Below are positions 23,004-35,942 of a stretch of DNA of 64,000 nt, one piece after another. The position numbers and the translations under genes were made by a program. The DNA comes from Pelodera strongyloides. Its lineage: Eukaryota > Nematoda > Chromadorea > Rhabditida > Rhabditidae. Numbering within the stretch: the stretch's first letter is position 1; each line of letters begins with the position of its first letter. Where the stretch lies: contig JAANDG010000229.1 in NCBI GenBank assembly GCA_036852015.1, forward strand, positions 147,325 through 211,324. Reading direction: 5' to 3'. The notes beneath the pieces were generated by a model. It saw only the letters and a list, made by a program, of their open reading frames with translations. It was not told the origin of the DNA and made no database searches.

Positions 23004-26000
23004 GGTGAATACAAGAGCAATAAAACTGTGCATGAAAGTATTGATTACACAATGCAATTTTCACATCATGTTATTATTGGAACACCAAATACTGTACATA
23101 GAAATATAGTCGCACACAAAGGCAAAGAACAGATTACCGGCAGTAAACAAATTTGGAAATGTGGAAACAGTCAAACAAAGGCGACTGTTTGAACACCAGG
23201 ATAGGAAGCGTCCACCTATCCAGAATAATTTCGCAAAGCCGGAAAATCGACAGGTCTAAATATGTGTCATGGGATATTAATACTATATATCGATAATATT
23301 TTCTAGAAAAGTAGTTCATTAATATTTACTCAGCTATCAATCAATCGAGTATGTTGCTTCTGAAAATAAGAGAATCTCCCCATATGGGAATTCACCAAAT
23401 TTGAAAACTAGTCGGCCACGTGTAACCGATCACCAACCATGTTGTTAGGCAACAACAAACAACAAATTCCAACAAAAGAGAAATATTTCATGTTGATGTG
23501 TTTGTCACAGGAACAATGAAATGCATTCTTAAACTACACATTAATGCGGAAAGTCAAAATCATATTTCGCCACAGTAAATATCTATTTCAGGAAAAACGT
23601 GTACCTCCATCCACAATTTCCACGTGTAATACACAAGGTAAAAAATTGCGAAATACTAGAAAACACGAGAGAACATAGAGGAAAGAAAAGAGAAGTACAT
23701 AGAAAACATGAACATTTATGTTTGTTCGCTAATTGTGCATCATTATTGACATATACAATAAATAGGTGATTACAAAGTTCCAGCTTCTAACATAAGTCAC
23801 ATAATCCAAAGTTTCACATAGTTTATATTGAAATCTGGTTTAGATTCATCAAATTGTATAGGAACATTGCGAAAATATGTGTTTATGGTTTCAAGGCAAT
23901 CAGAACCGATTTTGCAGTTCGAATTCCTTATCGCATTGCACCTGTACTCTGTGTATAAGCTGTAATCAGCTTTCAGGGATACTTCAGCTGAGGGCCGCAC
24001 CTTGTTTTCTAGTTGCAAAAGGCAACATCGCTACAAAAAGGTGGACACTGCTTATTAGTTCAATTTGAGGCACTTGAAAGGCTAGTGTCTTATTCTACTT
24101 TGTGTATTATGTTTTCAAGTCAACATCCTGAAATTAATTCCCATTTTTTTCTTGTTCAATTAGCAAAGCCATAGCGATCAAGAATCATTCGCAAGCTCTT
24201 CATACAGTAGTCTTTTTTGCAACGTGGCTCTACTGTTACTTAATACTACGAAAGAATTTATTGTTTCTACGCGTTTATCGAGAATAATGGAGCGCGACTT
24301 TTGCATATATGAGAAAGAACAACACAATTGCTAGGAATCAATCAAGATGTACTTCACACATCACACTGTTTAAAAAAAAACACTATTGGTCTTGATTCCT
24401 TGCTTGATTCTTAAATACAATCACAGTATTTACTAATCGCAGAAGTATGAATGTTGAAAGTTATAATGCTAAGTTAAATATTGTTAATTATTTTTATTAC
24501 TTTTCATATTTGTGGCCAATGTCAGTGTTAGAAAAGAAACTTTCTCGCAGCGAAGGATTAGAATCTAGTGTGTTTACATAAACAAGGCGTTCAAGGAAAC
24601 CTATAAACGAAAGCACTACGAGGAGAACAAATCGCATTCATAATTGCAAGCAATATACATCAAAGGGTGACTTTTCTCCCGTAGCTAACATTCATTTAAG
24701 AGTCATGTATGAAAGGTTTTGACACATAATGCAACTACAGCAAAGCTGCAATTTCGCAACGGCAAAATGTGCAGTCAGGAGGCGGCTAAACAATCGCGGT
24801 GGAAAAAGTGAAGCAACAAACAGTGCAAGACCGTGTAAGATACACTCATTTGCCGATGCTGGATTTGATCTAGTCTCTCTATTGAATTTTCCACTCTTCC
24901 ACTAATGTAATCGGTTGGTTTGTCACCACAGCCTGTCTTTGGGTTGATAGGTCACCGAGATAGGAAGAGTCTCAAAAAGCAGACAAGAAAATAATAAAAA
25001 ATTCAAAATTCTACCCTGAATGCTATGTATTTCAAGTTCAAGTTCTCATTAAGTTGAAAAATTTCTGAACAGTTGCATAAAATTCGGTGATTCGCCGTAA
25101 ATGTTACTCTAACACTGACGGAACAAATTCTAAATGCATTAATATGGGAGGAAGTTGTTACATTCAATCAAATTTCTACAAAATGAAGGGTCTTGAATAC
25201 ACTCTCAGAAAGAAAGTCTGTGTATCTGAAAAGATATGCCACAAATTAAAAGCGTTAGTTGACTCATTATCAGTATGACCATATGGTGCGATCAGGGTTA
25301 AGGTGGACGTTGGTCTAGGAACACTATTTGTTGTCGCCGTTTTACTAGGTGATTTCGCCAGACATTGTTTCCAACATTATGTTCTACTTATTATGTAGAT
25401 ATTAAAAACACAAAGTGTACAAAATGGGCAAAAAGATGACCGCGGAAAATAAATCTGATGCGTAGTAGCAAAGCGACAGCGAATAAGCTGATGTTGACAT
25501 AAAACTGCTGCTTATTAGAAGAAAACCGTCAAGTGCTGCACCACAGGCTATGCTGTCAGGGTGTTGCGCAGATCGGAAAATGCCAAGAATAGCCCGTTGT
25601 ATGACAGCCGGTTGTCCGAAAGTGCTGCTCGCAGCTCTATTGAACACATACGATCGGTCCGTCTGAACATTAGTGCCGTTTCTGAAAACGAAAATACGTG
25701 GCTATCGATCTGCAGCCGGCGCCATGTACACAATTTTATTCTTCAAAAATGCGTATAAATTTCACGAACAACACGTTCATAGGTGAAGTTCTATGTTAAA
25801 AAGCAATCTCTGTGGACGTTTCTAGTTACCCTGGGGATAACGATTTTGATACTACCACATCGAGAGGACATTCTTTTAAACTAAGGAAGAACGTGTAAAC
25901 TAAAAAGTTCTAGCAGACAGGATGGCCAATTGAGAGACTCTCGTTGATTGTTTAGGTCGCTTGGTAAATCGTACATGTTTGAGCAAAAATAGGTATGCGG

Positions 26001-27493
26001 TTGTGTTTAAAGCCGGAAAATGGGGATGGTAGAAAGCTTTTTGAAAAGAGCAAAGCCTCTCCCGCTCTTCCTTTGAGATTATTATCTTTTCTTATTGGGC
26101 ACCGAGACCGGTTCAAAATGAGGCTTCGGAGCCGCTACTGGGCAAAACCTACAGGATGGAAGAAAATCTCTTGCATAAAAGAAGACATTAATAATGCAAA
26201 CAAAAGATAATAAAGCATAAACCATAATAGACACATTACAAAATATAATGACTGATTTAATTATTGCTTAATTACTTGCATATTCCGGCCATGCACAAAT
26301 CTACAGTATCTTTACCTCAAAATGGGAAACAGACAAGAAAAAAGGAGATGTGACACTGGGACCTCATGGTTCATAAGTTTCTAGTTGCTTTTAGAGAAGA
26401 CGACAAGTTAGCGTTATTGTTGTTGATAAGCTGAAAGCGGGTTATCTATGCTATCTCTACGTTATCTCTGCAATAGAAAGGGTCATCGGGTCAGTGGACC
26501 AGGACGGGAACCGATCCATCGATCGCCCACGTGGAAATGACAGTGCGCGGTTGAAAGAGACTGGACGGTCCGGCACACACACTGTTTGTGCATCTCTCAC
26601 TCCCGCCCTTACAAAGTGACTCTCTCGGGAGCGCTCACTATTCAACCGACCGTTCTCTCTGTAACCTCCCAAACTCTCAAATTCGTTCACTTTTGCAGCC
26701 GTTAAAATATCGCTAGCTAAACGCGCATATGCAGACGTGGATGTGAAGCATAATATTGTAAAAGATGTGTTACTCTTAAAGTTAACGGAAATTGAGTGCA
26801 AGGAAGAAAATATACCCTGATTAACCATGCGACTGAGCAAAAAAATAATGAATCGATGGAAAGTTTATGATAGTACATGCCAATTACAGATCTAACGGTT
26901 GAAAAGAATATTTACCGAAAAATTGTCTGATGTTTACTAATGCTTCTTCAGAACTCAAAACTTTGTCTGGGCTCTATGTATGGCATGCATTTGTTAACGA
27001 ACTGCCGATACGAGATACATTAATTCAATAAATGAAGAATATTTGTAGATATCCATACGCCGAAAAAACGGCATAATAATTCACTTCTTCTACTAGTGCT
27101 GCCCGTTGCTGCTATGGCTGACCGTGCGCGGTTGCTGGGCATCAAATATTCAACCCTCGAAAACCCGATCTAAGGAGTACGTATCTGAACATTGAGTCTA
27201 CGATTCGTAATTTAAAAGTTTGTAAAGTTTATGCAACAATTGTTGGTTAATTGCACAACTATCAATAAAGATGATGAACACAAAAAACAGACCCGTGGGT
27301 TCCGGGTGCAATTTAAGCGTCCTTGAACTAAAAGTTGCCAAAAATGTGCTAACAGCAATCTTTTCAAAAAATAATTAAATAGTGCAGATAAAATCATTAA
27401 TATTTAACACACTAAATACAAAAGTTTTGGGAAAAGTTTTCAAATAAAATAAGCGAAGCAAGGGAGTTAAACTTACTAGTCAGCAAAACTTTC
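22793..27493. other. Intergenic DNA with low-complexity tracts and weak ORFs
   Basis: A TA-dinucleotide run lies at about 22971-23000. Three frames are faintly coding-like but lack supporting exons: minus 23797-24018 (73 codons, three Cys), plus 25087-25278 (63 codons, six Cys) and plus 25995-26210 (71 codons, basic, starting MRLCLKPENGDG). A GC-richer patch at about 26470-26680 has no recognised identity. I would not call any of these a gene without transcripts. Confidence 0.35.
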
Positions 27494-27565
27494 TGCGTTC
27501 GGGGGGAATCGAACCCCCGTCGAATGCTTGGAAGGCATCCATGCTAACCATTACACCACGAACGC
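27494..27565 (-). tRNA. tRNA-Gly (anticodon TCC)
   Basis: On the minus strand, 72 nt from GCGTTCG to CGAACGC plus discriminator A. The D arm is GTAATGGTTAGC. The anticodon stem GATGC/GCATT encloses CTTCCAA, anticodon TCC. The T stem is CGGGG with loop TTCGATT and CCCCG. A TTTT run follows at 27487-27490. Pairing is complete and the pol III boxes are canonical, so it should be functional. It is free-standing between genes. Confidence 0.93.
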
Positions 27566-28267
27566 ATGTGAAGAGAATGCGTTCTTTGCACGTTACTTGA
27601 TTACTAAGAGCTTCGCACGGCAAGGGGCGAAATCTTATTATATTCCGGCTAGGTCTTTCAAGCAACCTGTTGCATGCTTTTTCTACGAAATTTATTGCAG
27701 TCGTTGTAAAGTAAACCTACTGAATTTGACTGAATATAAAAGATATACTCCATAATTCAGCATATAGAAAAAGAATAAACAATAAACTACTGAATCAGCG
27801 TCTAGTGTGCACGTTTTATCCAGATTTATGAGTTTATGCAATGTGTTATTCACCCTTTATTATCAATGTGATTAATTGTAAAAACAACCTGACAGGACAG
27901 TGCTGCAATTTTGCTTATCCTAATAGTATTCCTTTACGGCTCAAATTAGCAGGTTTCATATGAGTGCACAACGTAATAAAACCTCCCCAAAAACTGCAAG
28001 GTGCTATAAAACTGTGTTGTGTTGGCTTCAGTCTACTAGCATACTACAAAAAACTGCATAAGTAGAAGACGAACACCTATCATAACGTACAACGAAATGA
28101 ACAATACATTGGAAGATAAATGGAAGAACTTTGTTCCTTCCGGTTGCGAAGCACAACTTTTCACCCATTTACAACACCTCAAACACCTATCAAGATGACT
28201 TGCAAGTCAGTCCCACAGATAAGGTTTTCATCCGTACTAGACGGCTCGCTTCCCACTCCTTGCTAAT
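27566..28267. other. Upstream region of the lectin gene
   Basis: No coding exon seen. A TATAAAA at 28005-28011 is a possible core promoter element for the lectin gene, but it lies about 260 bases from the ATG, so a longer leader or another start would be needed. Confidence 0.35.
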
Positions 28268-29111
28268 ATGAATCCTTCCGTTTTAATACTCAGCTTATGC
28301 TTTTTTGGGGTTTCATATTCGGGAGTCCCGGATCCCTGCCCGACGACAAGCTATGAATACCACGGTGATTTCAATAGATGCATAAGGTGTGTGTTTAGTT
28401 TTTGAAATTTTTTACTGTCACGCAACGAGCTATGAGGTATTGAGATTATGATACCAAGCATACTGCATGGTACCCACCACACGCTTGGAATTTACCTGTT
28501 AAAACGTGACTGTGTAGCAATTGAATTCAGATTCGCATCAAAGCCGCTAAGTTTTTGGGATGCCCTGGCGGCGTGTAAGAGCGAAAGAGCTCAACTTCTT
28601 GCAATTCACAATGCTTTCTTCAACTCATTCATAAGCAGTTTCGTAAAGAACTGTAAGGTTTTTTCTCATTTCCTTTTTTTTAACATTCGTCAACTTCCAC
28701 ACTTATTGCAACATTCTCGGAAGTTACCCATTTTTTAATTGATAGCAGGATACGGAACTTACGCGGTCTTCGATTATAGACCAACCTGGAGCAACTCCTT
28801 GGATTGGAGCTTACAGGAACAGTAGCAATGGGGAGTTCTACTGGACAGAGGGCACCGATGCGGACTATTTGAAGTGAGAATTGTGACAGTTTCAAGCCAT
28901 TCCCAGACCTTGCTTTATTTATTGAAATGATTTTTTTTAAGAATTTGCATATCGTATTTTCAGATGGAATGCTTACAATCCTCACCCGGGAGACCATGCT
29001 GCAGTATTTGATGGAATTGGCTGGAGCAGCGACCAAGCCAATAGTCGACATCCTTTTATTTGTTATACCAAACCCGCATACTTACCATGCAATACCACGG
29101 GAAGATACTAA
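28268..29111 (+). CDS. Secreted C-type lectin domain protein
   Basis: Exons are 28268-28386, 28531-28657, 28749-28873 and 28964-29111, giving 172 residues. The start MNPSVLILSLCFFGVSYSG is a signal peptide. The rest is a single C-type lectin fold: F-W-D-A-L-A-A-C near residues 47-54 with the A-Q-L-L-A-I-H motif, P-W-I-G-A-Y (the usual WIGL), F-Y-W-T-E-G-T, and W-S-S-D-Q-A ending in H-P-F-I-C-Y. Canonical calcium motifs (EPN or QPD, WND) are not evident, so sugar binding is uncertain. The exon 2 donor was placed at AAG|GTTTTT rather than T|GTAAGG, because only that phase keeps the fold open. AATAAA at 29379 is a likely poly(A) signal. Such proteins often act at the cuticle or in immunity. Confidence 0.88.
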
Positions 29112-29781
29112 TTGGCTGTGAGAATATGTGCTTACTCGGTTAATGTGTTGATGTTATGTAGCGTTGGGTTGCAAAAAAATCTCGCAACCATTTTGTTGAC
29201 AATATGTACTAAAATATTATAATAGTAATCTGTATATTCTTTGTTTCATTAATCTGTATATTTTCTTTGTGTTTAGAACAATAGAATAGATAAGTCATAA
29301 GACAACAATATATGTGTTAGTTAATATCTAAACCGTCTGTTATGGGTTGATTTTCAATGCGATTTTTCAGAGAATGTTAATAAATTTTCGTTGCTGATAT
29401 ATGTTAATATGTGGTGTATGTTCACTAGCATTGTTTTGAAAGTAGTTTACACGCAATTCTGACACACCATTAGAACGGCGACCTTCCTTACGGGTGTCAG
29501 TTCAATTCCGTTGCCAAGTGCCAATCGCCTTAGCAACGCGCCCTCCCGTAAACACGACGCTACACCAATAGTGGATGGTGCTTTTCAACTAAATATTCTA
29601 AAGCACAACTAGTTTACTGCTATTCCTTCTACTACTCTTAATAAGGTTAAATTCACCCGGTTTCATAACGAGAAGGCGAGCTGGTGTCGGCACAGAACCT
29701 GTAAACTTGCATTCATTTACCTTGAGAGGAAATCTGTTTCCAGAAACAAGAAATATATCCTAGCCATTCATATAGTCAACT
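29112..29781. other. Short intergenic gap
   Basis: Holds the lectin 3' end and the meckelin promoter region. A B-box-like word (AGTTCAATTCC, about 29499) in a GC-richer patch at 29471-29575 may be an old tRNA-like repeat. No gene is seen. Confidence 0.35.
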
Positions 29782-32700
29782 ATGCCCGGTCGAATATTCT
29801 ATCCAATGTGTTTTCTTTTTCTGGCATTCATTAGAATTAATAAGTGTCAGTCCACACCCTATGTCACTCCATACGACTGTGCTCTTCTCAATAATTCGAT
29901 CTTCGATTCTTTGTACATTAAATGTACGCAATGTCTAAATGGAGGTGTTCCTGACGCATCAGCTACACAGTGTCATTGTGCTTCTTATCAAGTAAGAGTG
30001 GGAGATTCCTGTCAGACTTGTGAAAGCGGCACGCATCCAAGCCCCGATTCATCTGCTTGTATTGCTTGTGAGGGAGGCGACTGCAATTGCACCCCGAGTA
30101 ATTCAGTGCTCGTCTACAGAAGCCCTGACGGCATTGTTGAGCAAACCCCAAGATGCGTTACTTGCGCTAACGGTACCATTCCAAATAACGCCCTTGGTCT
30201 ATGCGTGCCATGTCTTCAACCAGAATGTAAATGTCAACAGGACCCTGCGTATTGCCCAAATGGAAGCACCAGATTCATTTCAATAGTTAATCAAGTACCA
30301 TCACCGCTAATTGCCAGCCAACTACCTTGGACGCATGTAGCCTGTAGAAACGGAGAAATGGTAGCCTGCCAGGAGTTGCTCAATATATGTGTCCTTCAAA
30401 ATTACATGATGACACAGGACAACGCTTGCCAACTATACTCGGATTTGGCAATGAACGAGCTAAGAAATAAACTCCCGTCCATCTCTCCAGCAATGTTTAA
30501 CACGATCAAAACGACCGCCGCACCAAGACAAGGTGAGCATTGTAAGCATTGTTATTTAAAACTTATTTAGTTAAATCCGAGAGTCATGTGTATAAGTGAG
30601 GCAGTAGAACATTATTAGAAGCATTTTGACCGATTATCTTTTAAACAAAGAAATCACAAATATTCATACTTATTCATATTACTGCCTAGATTCTGTCTAG
30701 TTTACAAGAACGTCGTAGGTTTTTCTTGTCTAAATCGCGACAGAAGCCCAAATGAAACAAATGTTACAGCTTTTCGATTTGATGAATCCGAAAACGGCCG
30801 ATTGAATATTTTTGTGGCGAAATATCACCTGAATGGCACTCTTCTTTACTTTGGACCACTCAATGGAGACAGTGTCATTCTTTGCCCCGTTCCACCAAAA
30901 AGTATTCAAGTGCGTCTTTTTTTTAGTCAAAGTTTAGTGGGATGGTTTCGATGAAGAAAATTCAACTATATCATCCGGATATGAGAATATTTTTCTTCCA
31001 AACATGTTGGATAATCTATAAAACTGTAAGAACTGCAGCAATAACTTCCAGGCAGCTCAAACATTTGGCGTGGCGTGGAAAGTTGAATGTGAAATAGAGA
31101 TGAGATCATTATCATCTTACGACAACGTCTTTTTCGAACTATTTCTTCGTTTTAATGAAGAACACACGAATGGAACATCGACTAGGATGTTTCTACCAGT
31201 TTACATCGTCAGTGAGCAATTAAATCTGGGAACGAATATGGATGATTTGCTCATGGACCAGTGGAGGGTGGGCTGTTTAGTTTCCAACAATCAACTAGAC
31301 TATCTATAAGAAGAAGGACTCCTGCTGCGCTGGTAGGAAAATCGACCGTAGCACTAGATGAACGGATGTACAAACAACCGTAAACTATATACCCCGAACG
31401 GTTTCAGACAACCAGACGTTTCTTCCTGTATGATGCTTCCTCATCTCGGCAAGAGAATGGATCAACCATTGTCCGATTCGCCAAGTCTCTTGAGTTGTTA
31501 ATCTATTTGGAAAATTCGCGAGACGGCAAGATTGGCCCTCCACTTGTGAAAATTTATTATGACGTATTCGCGACGAATAATTACCAGGTATGTAAGTATT
31601 AGACCCATTCAGCTATTTGTGTTAATTGCAGTAAATTAGAACATAAAGTAAACGGAGCCGTTTTAGCATCCTCCCCTGGCAACCGAATTCACAATTCGCT
31701 ACTTAAATGATCCATTTCGACACGATAAAGATATGGAGATATCAATGGCTGTACTTTGTTCGTTTTCTGTGCTCTGGGCAGCAGTGAGAGCATATAGGTA
31801 TATTATTCCAGTGGCTTAAAGAAACAAAACCAGAAAAGAAAGAATTGAAACCGACGTTTAAAATATATGTATGTATGTGTTTTCAGCTGGGGACGGCGAG
31901 CTGGTAAGCAATTGGCAGATGCGACTACAATTCTCCAGTTCGTACTTTTTGAAGCAGCTGCACTGGGTGATGTATTCATGGTGGTTACGGTTGTAATGGC
32001 CTGCTGGATAACATTTGCATACAAAACGCAGACCTACGTGTACTACCGCTTATTGTTACCAGCTCAGGTTAGTTGCATTGTGCAATCGGCTGTTTTTTTT
32101 TGTATCTACACGTAGTAGTTGTAGTTTGTTTCTAGTCCAATGTCTTGTTTTTTGAGTGCAGGCATTTATTCCTTGTCATGATAATGCCTAAAGGTGAAAC
32201 GGTGACAAAAGATTTGGTTTACATCTGTCCAATCTGTCTTTTGGGAGCCGTACTAAAAGCGCGAAGATTCTACATATAATCTATGTAGTTGTAGTTCTTT
32301 GAACACGAGTCACAATATCACAAGCAATATCATCCAAGGTAATTCTTTTCAGGAACACACTATGATCATGTATTTATGTGTGGCAACCGCTCTGAAGTTT
32401 ATCAACCTCCTCCATGTAAATGCCAGACTGATGTTGACAGAGACATTCTTTATCGATTGGGAACGACCAAAGGTTTGCAACAGGAAAAGTGGATGTACAT
32501 ATTTCGTGTTTAAGGATTTGACCAAGTGTGAACTTACGCATTTAGATGACGCAAGCACCTACGAAAGCAACACTTCGGCCAACTTCAAACGATGTGCAAA
32601 AGGATAGGAGTGCCGATTCAGTGGTTAGTCTTTCGTTGGTGCTCTTTTTTCCTGTGGCTTTAAGGGACAAGCTGTCCCTGCATCAGCTAACGGCGAAGCA

Positions 32701-35157
32701 GGCCGTTCCTTGTTTATTTGATTTTATTAAGGTTATCTGGCGCACGTACCTGGTGGCAAACGAGTGGAATGAGCTTCAAAACTATCGAAAGACCAGTGTT
32801 GGATTTCAGGTCAGCGGTTTTCACTGCTTGTTCAGATTTTGAAGAGAAAGGAAGTTAAACAAAGTTGTGATTAATACCTACTTTTGAAATTGAACGAACA
32901 TTTATTTGATTTGCATCCTTTAGGTGCTGCTCATGAGCTTTCTCTTGGAATTCCTGCAATGGAAAAACCTCGCAGTTGTGCAGCCTGGCTTTACAACCCA
33001 AGAACCAATTTACGGACTGCATTCCTGCTGGGTAAAGTTTCAACCACAATGACGATCAAAACCAATTATTCAAAACATATTTTACCTTACAATTAATACA
33101 TTGCGAACCATATGATGCCTCGTAAATACCGAAGTTGATTTAGAGTGTTTTTGTAGTAAAGCCTGAGAGAAAACATTTAGGTTACCAAATTTGCTATCAC
33201 AATATTCGTCTACTTGATGTTGGCGTTTCTGCAATGGGCGCTCAGTGTGCTGCTCGTTGAACGAATTATCTTGGATCCATTCCATAATTTCATTGACTTG
33301 TGCTCTATTTCAAATATTTCTGTGATTTCTCTCACTCATCCGCTTCATGGGTTTTATATACATGGACGATCGGTACATGGAAGGTTTGTGTTTCATGAGG
33401 ATCTACTTATTTTCTTCCCAACGCTAAACATACCGGTGTTCTGTCCTTCCAGAAAAAACGAACGATGTTTTCAGGGCCGACACCGACATGAAAGATATGA
33501 ATGAGTTCCTACAAAGAGAAAGAGATAATCTATGCGGATTCCGAGGTTTGGAGACTAATGACGAGCTGCAAACATATACAGTTAATATGCCTACGGCATT
33601 TAGACAGCAATACGATAAGGTCTGGTTTGATATTACGCACAAACTATGAAGTTTGCATCATTCCCTAAAGCTGAGATCGACTGAAATATTTAAAAACGAA
33701 TCATATTTTAGTTGAAGAAAGGAAGCGTTCTACCAGCAAACATTGTGCGAATGTCGGGAACGGATGCTACGACAGCAAAGGTCTGTAAAAATAACCGTAT
33801 GAGTTGGTGGTTTCGGGAGCTTCGGCTGTTTGAATGTTGCATATATGTTGTGCTGACTCGCACTTTGTATATGGATAAACTATATAGTGAGTACCAAATA
33901 TCCATTACCTTCTTTATATTCTATTAATATAATCCTCGCTATATGGTTTATCAAGATCAATATCCTTATTGAGTTCACATTAGTTTCAATAAGCACATTT
34001 TCCCACGAGTGTAATATAAACAAAGGATGCACTTTGACCAATTTGAAACTGACCAAAGTCAGTAAAACGTTAGAGACTGCGCATTATAATGAGATTATGA
34101 GATAATAGGCAAATGAAGGAGGTGTAGACAGTTATTAGACAGTATTATACTTCTGTATACGCAGGAGGTAAAGACTGCCTTATCCAGACACGCCCATAAT
34201 TATCCGGTACTTAAGCCCACCCCAGGCTTAAGCGGAATCCATCCTTAACATCCTTCAAAGCGTGTGTGGTGAGCTTAAGTGCTCCCGCGATCGCTCTACT
34301 CTTCCTCCAAAGACCCGTGTGTGGTGAGCTTAATTGCTCTCGCGATCGGTGTCTTCTTCCACTTGTTGTTGTGTAATTGATTGCTTCAATAAATACTGTT
34401 GGTAATACGGTGTTTTATTGACGCAAGAGATACACACAGACAAGAACCAAGTGCTGACTGACGGTGTAGTCAGTACATTTGGTGCACCGTCCGGGAATCG
34501 AACTCGGGCCGCCCGCGTGGCAGGCGAGCATTCTACCACTGAACCAAGTGCTGACTGACGGTGTAGTCAGTACATATGTTGCTTCACAACTTTGTTTCCA
34601 GATAAGCGCAACCACGAAGATTTACACGGAAGTGAATGCGTTCCTACAAAGTGTAATTGATCACTCCATTCCATCTGTTGATTATTCAATCAGAGAACAA
34701 TCTTTCCTGGAAGGGATACTCGATATGGAATTTGACGACAACAATACGGTAGGTTTTATGGTGAGGCGTTTGGGAACTTGTACTTCATTTTAAGTTGTTA
34801 ACGTCAATCCTAGGCATAGTTGGATTTTATTTGACATTGAGATTTTTAGACTCGAAAAATACCTGGCGACTTAAATAACTGTTCTATATACGGTAATTCC
34901 AGTGAATTTAGATGGGAAGTTTTCTACGCGATCATTCCGAAATGGCATTCTCATCCTGTTTCCTTTATGGAAACGAGTGGACATGCATGTCTTTCGAAGC
35001 TCTTCTATTTTCTGTTACTTATTTGATATTGGATTCGACTACATTCTCTGGTCTCATGACTTACTTGATATCTCATATTGTACGATTGATAACTTCCAGT
35101 ATGTTCACAACCAATCTCGGCAAAAGTAGTTTCATCGATCATAGGTTCTTGATTTAA
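29782..35157 (+). CDS. TMEM67: Meckelin (TMEM67/MKS3), ciliary transition-zone membrane protein
   Basis: Exons: 29782-30532, 30701-30909, 31052-31267, 31408-31587, 31667-31797, 31887-32067, 32353-32472, 32546-32623, 32732-32809, 32924-33031, 33181-33383, 33475-33619, 33712-33780, 34602-34748, 34912-35157. All phases agree and give 953 residues (human 995). A signal peptide (MPGRIFYPMCFLFLAFIRI) precedes a Cys-rich ectodomain (about 32-190). Family landmarks are TFFIDWERPK (about 587-596), W-R-T-Y-L-V-A-N-E-W-N-E (about 625-636), F-I-D-L-C-S-I-S-N-I-S-V, Y-I-H-G-R-S-V-H-G (about 743-751), L-E-G-I-L-D-M-E-F and the terminal D-H-R-F-L-I. Several transmembrane helices lie from about residue 475 on. 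It acts with the MKS module at the ciliary gate, so the organism has ciliated cells. The intron 33781-34601 is enlarged by an LTR insertion. It converges on the dihydropyrimidine dehydrogenase gene 785 bases away. Confidence 0.95.
34123..34477 (+). mobile_element. Solo-type LTR, 355 bp, in a meckelin intron
   Basis: The sequence begins TGTAGACAG and ends GTCAGTACA (TG...CA with TGTA/TACA termini). It contains an imperfect internal direct repeat (GTGTGTGGTGAGCTTAA followed by TGCTC and CGCGATCG, at about 34261 and 34316) and AATAAA at about 34390. Two bases after the end is TGG followed by the complement of a tRNA-Gly 3' end, a standard primer-binding site. The 5' boundary is inferred from the terminal TGTA. 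I see no target-site duplication and no internal retrotransposon genes. Confidence 0.7.
34480..34546 (-). pseudogene. Reverse-transcribed tRNA-Gly(GCC) copy including CCA
   Basis: The minus strand reads TGGTTCAGTGGTAGAATGCT, then the anticodon arm CTCGCCTGCCACGCGGG (anticodon GCC), a T arm and ACGGTGC-A-CCA. The 3' CCA is present although eukaryotic tRNA genes do not encode it, so a mature tRNA was the template. Tentatively, nucleotides 8-76 are present and the 5' acceptor strand (expected GCACCGT) is missing. One T-stem pair is mismatched. It cannot be a working tRNA gene. It adjoins the LTR end as an extended primer-binding site. Confidence 0.85.
34541..34575 (+). repeat. Second copy of the LTR 3' tail
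   Basis: These 35 bases, starting GAACCAAGTGCTGACTGACG, are identical to 34444-34478. The first six (GAACCA) are also the complement of tRNA positions 8-13 (TGGTTC), so the tRNA copy and the repeated LTR tail overlap by six bases. The intron resumes after it. Confidence 0.9.
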
Positions 35158-35942
35158 CTAAATTTAAGTAGGACAATTACTTAACTAACTAATAATGCCT
35201 AATAATTAATAACTAATTAGAGTATGAATAATTTAAACTACGCTACAATGGAGTAACGGTCATTCATCGAAATTAACATATGTAAAATGGATAAATTTAT
35301 ACTCACCTAACCACAGTTGTATTTCGTTGCAATTATGAATTTGCAATAAGTTTTCTTGTAATTGTGTTGATAACATAGTTTCAAAGTATGTATACTCTTT
35401 CGGTTGTTAAGTGATAAATGGTTGTAAAAAAACGTTTATTCTATGATGAACATTGCTAATATACACTACAAATATATATTTGAAAAGAAATACGTCTTGT
35501 TAGTAGAAAACAAAGTGGGTTGAGATTAGTACTTCGAAAATGATTGGACCTTAATTGTATTAGTAGTGATAAAAGATAGCTACCCAAAATTTTAAATCAT
35601 AAAAATCCCATGCGCTCAAGCTAACACTCATTTTCATTCAAGATCTATATATTATAAATACTTATTACATAGATTCTGAAAATCTAAAATCGGCCAAAGA
35701 AAATAACAACTTAAATAGTTAACTGTTGATGCTACACAAACACATGACGATAAGTTCGTATTGTTAGTTGGAATGACAAATGTTAGTGAAATGGAAGAGG
35801 GTTTCATGTAAAAAATCACACTTTGATGTAAATAACAATTGTGGAATTGTAAGTGATTTGAATTAGATCTTTGTATCCTAGTGAGCTCATGGGATTGTTG
35901 TACAATCAATGAGCAATGATGACCATATTGTAAGTGAGATAT
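35158..35942. other. Gap between convergent 3' ends
   Basis: AT-rich DNA with the 3' untranslated regions of meckelin and dihydropyrimidine dehydrogenase. No additional gene or structured element is seen. Confidence 0.5.

Noticed and set aside
25548..25758. Opposing ORFs of 61-81 codons
   Set aside because: Open on both strands with no splice partners or recognisable family; cannot decide a strand.
34330..34615. tRNA-Gly(GCC) gene and the ORFs across it
   Set aside because: The 5' acceptor strand is missing, CCA is encoded and it abuts an LTR end, so it is a reverse-transcribed copy; the ORFs run through the same LTR/tRNA structure.
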